Below are positions 62,925 to 64,000 of a stretch of 64,000 bases of DNA, one piece after another. Source of the stretch: Spirochaetota bacterium (lineage in GTDB: Bacteria; Spirochaetota; UBA4802; JAKQUI01). The DNA is taken from assembly GCA_029562645.1 (NCBI GenBank), contig JAKQUI010000048.1, positions 413,217 to 477,216 of the forward strand. The letters are read 5' to 3'. The number at the start of each line of letters is the position of its first letter. Position 1 is the first letter of the stretch. The position numbers and the translations under genes were made by a program. Under the pieces are notes generated by a model, which did not search any database, was not told where the DNA came from, and saw nothing but the letters and a program-made list of their open reading frames with translations.

Positions 62925-63184
62925 TATGAACCCCATCCCCCAGCTTACGGGGAAAATCAATCGCCAAACACACTCTGTCCATCGGCCCTGATACAGCGAT
63001 TACACATACCCTCACTCCATTTCGCATTTATTCGGGCGCGAAAACAGTTTCAATTGAATGTACACCGGAGAGGTCCGAACGGCGAGAAAATAATAGTCCA
63101 ACTAGACTTTTTTAAGCTATTATTCATCAGGTGACCGTTGCCGGCAGTGGAGAGAACGGAACAGAATACGAAAAAATGCATACA
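62925..63184. other. Intergenic region upstream of the GH64 gene
   Basis: 260 AT-rich bases. AATAATAG (63089-63096) and CTATTATT (63117-63124) form an 8-base inverted repeat around a T-run, perhaps a weak terminator or operator. No promoter with good spacing and no gene could be supported. Confidence 0.4.
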
Positions 63185-63907
63185 CTAGAATTTCGCCAGC
63201 AACCAATCGGGCGCTATCCTCAACACCCACGCAATAAGACGCCAGCGCCGAGTCACGTACGCGCGACGCTTTCTCTTTTTGATGGCGCGGAAAATCTGCC
63301 GCGCCGCCGTTTCGGGGGGCGCCATCCAGAATATCCCTTCGCCCTTGGCCATGGGGGTATCGACAAAGCCCGGCATGATATCGGTGACGCAGATCCCCGC
63401 CCCAGCCTTACGCGCTTTCACACGCAGTCCCTGCAGGTAGTTCGACATGTACGCCTTTGACGCGCTGTATGCGGGTGCGCCGGCGCTTCCCGCGAGGGCC
63501 GCTATCGACGAGATGCCCACCAGGTGCCCGCTCCCGCGTTCCATAAAGTGATTGAAGGCGATGCCGGCGCACAGCGTGAATCCGGCCACATTCGCCTCAA
63601 TGGTCTCTTTCTCCAGGTCGAAGGCCAGCTCCGGGTTCTCGTACCCGGTCCCAGAACTGTACACCACGAGGTCCGCTCCGCCCATCTCGTCGATGAGTTC
63701 GCTGAGGCGCGCGCCCGCCGTTTCCGTGTGGGCCACGTCGATCCGCCTCACGCGGCTCTCGCCAGGGAGCGTCGCTGCCAGTTCATCGAGCAGGTCGATC
63801 CGGCGCGCGGCCAGCCCGACGACGTAACCCTCGCGCGAGAGTATCTTCGCCAGCTCGCGGCCGATGCCCGAGCTTGCGCCGAGTATGATCGCTTTTTTCA
63901 CCTGCAT
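63185..63907 (-). CDS. Short-chain dehydrogenase/reductase
   Basis: 240 residues, classical SDR: ILGASSGIGRELAKILS (NADP-binding TGxxxGxG-type loop), ARR after beta-2 suggesting NADP(H), the SSG segment at the NNAG position, GISSIAALAGSAGAPAYSASKAY with the catalytic Ser, Tyr and Lys, and DIMPGFVDTPM. C-terminal tail (about 205-240) is basic and hydrophobic, perhaps membrane-associating. The start at 63907 has GAGGA 5 bases upstream. Substrate unknown. Confidence 0.88.
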   Translation of the reverse strand: MQVKKAIILGASSGIGRELAKILSREGYVVGLAARRIDLLDELAATLPGESRVRRIDVAHTETAGARLSELIDEMGGADLVVYSSGTGYENPELAFDLEKETIEANVAGFTLCAGIAFNHFMERGSGHLVGISSIAALAGSAGAPAYSASKAYMSNYLQGLRVKARKAGAGICVTDIMPGFVDTPMAKGEGIFWMAPPETAARQIFRAIKKRKRRAYVTRRWRLIAWVLRIAPDWLLAKF

Positions 63908-64000
63908 GTCGTCCTCATATGCCATTGCCGCGTAGAATCGAACCACGGTACGCATCACATCGCCCAACCGAGAGATGCGATAGCGCCTTACGTGCGATGA
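63908..64000. other. Right edge of window, no gene assigned
   Basis: The last 93 bases lie upstream of the short-chain dehydrogenase. A longer reading of that gene extends to 63967 but has no ribosome site. Nothing else is recognisable. Confidence 0.4.

Overview
The window is a gene-dense, GC-rich bacterial chromosome segment. Diderm surface features are prominent: many lipoprotein signal peptides, an AsmA-like protein and surface-repeat proteins. Several traits suggest a spirochaete, probably on the Leptospira side: an unusually short SMC, a protein built of repeats like the Leptospira LA_2272 surface repeat, CHASE2 and receiver-linked cyclases, a membrane SpoIIE phosphatase with TPRs, and a yqeY-dnaG-rpoD operon. 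This placement is inference; no rRNA or tRNA gene was found to anchor it.

Layout. 1-2.4 kb: a truncated exported protein, a small lipoprotein, a LamG-like exported protein and a small coiled-coil protein. 2.5-10.2 kb: smc divergent from pheS-pheT, then a CYTH/CyaB protein and a GerMN-domain membrane protein. 10.4-14 kb: a cupin-like protein, aroE, folC and a protein of unknown function, joined by ATGA overlaps. 14-20.7 kb, minus strand: yqeY-dnaG-rpoD behind a good sigma-70-type promoter, then a gene fusing an intact glycerol-3-phosphate dehydrogenase (GpsA) to a PlsB-like acyltransferase domain whose catalytic motif is lost. 20.9-30.4 kb: a DUF4015 glycosidase-like protein facing a six-gene minus-strand run (argS, cinA, a large TPR protein, aroQ, two lipoproteins). 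The ArgRS has NIVS where the HIGH motif should be.

30.5-47 kb is rich in signalling genes: a CHASE2 adenylate cyclase, an AsmA-like protein, a DHH phosphoesterase, and a seven-gene minus-strand operon. That operon runs oligopeptide-type binding protein, two permeases (no ATPase), a degenerate kinase/receiver-like protein, a PPP phosphatase, a formylglycine-generating-enzyme-like protein and a SpoIIE phosphatase with TPRs. A HD-GYP-type protein diverges from it.

47-56.7 kb holds the most striking unit, a compact chemosensory operon: MCP, CheW, CheW-like, CheB, CheR with a TPR-like tail, CheA with a receiver, and a receiver-linked class III nucleotide cyclase. Its parts list matches the Pseudomonas Wsp system, but the output GGDEF enzyme is replaced by an apparently intact adenylate-type cyclase. 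With the CHASE2 cyclase and the CyaB-like protein this gives three candidate cAMP-producing enzymes in 64 kb.

56.7-64 kb is accessory: two palindromic intergenic repeats, a three-gene operon of repeat proteins (YegP-ankyrin, LA_2272-like, MORN-like), a nitroreductase, a visibly AT-richer GH64-type beta-1,3-glucanase lipoprotein, and a short-chain dehydrogenase. No insertion sequence, prophage or CRISPR array was recognised.
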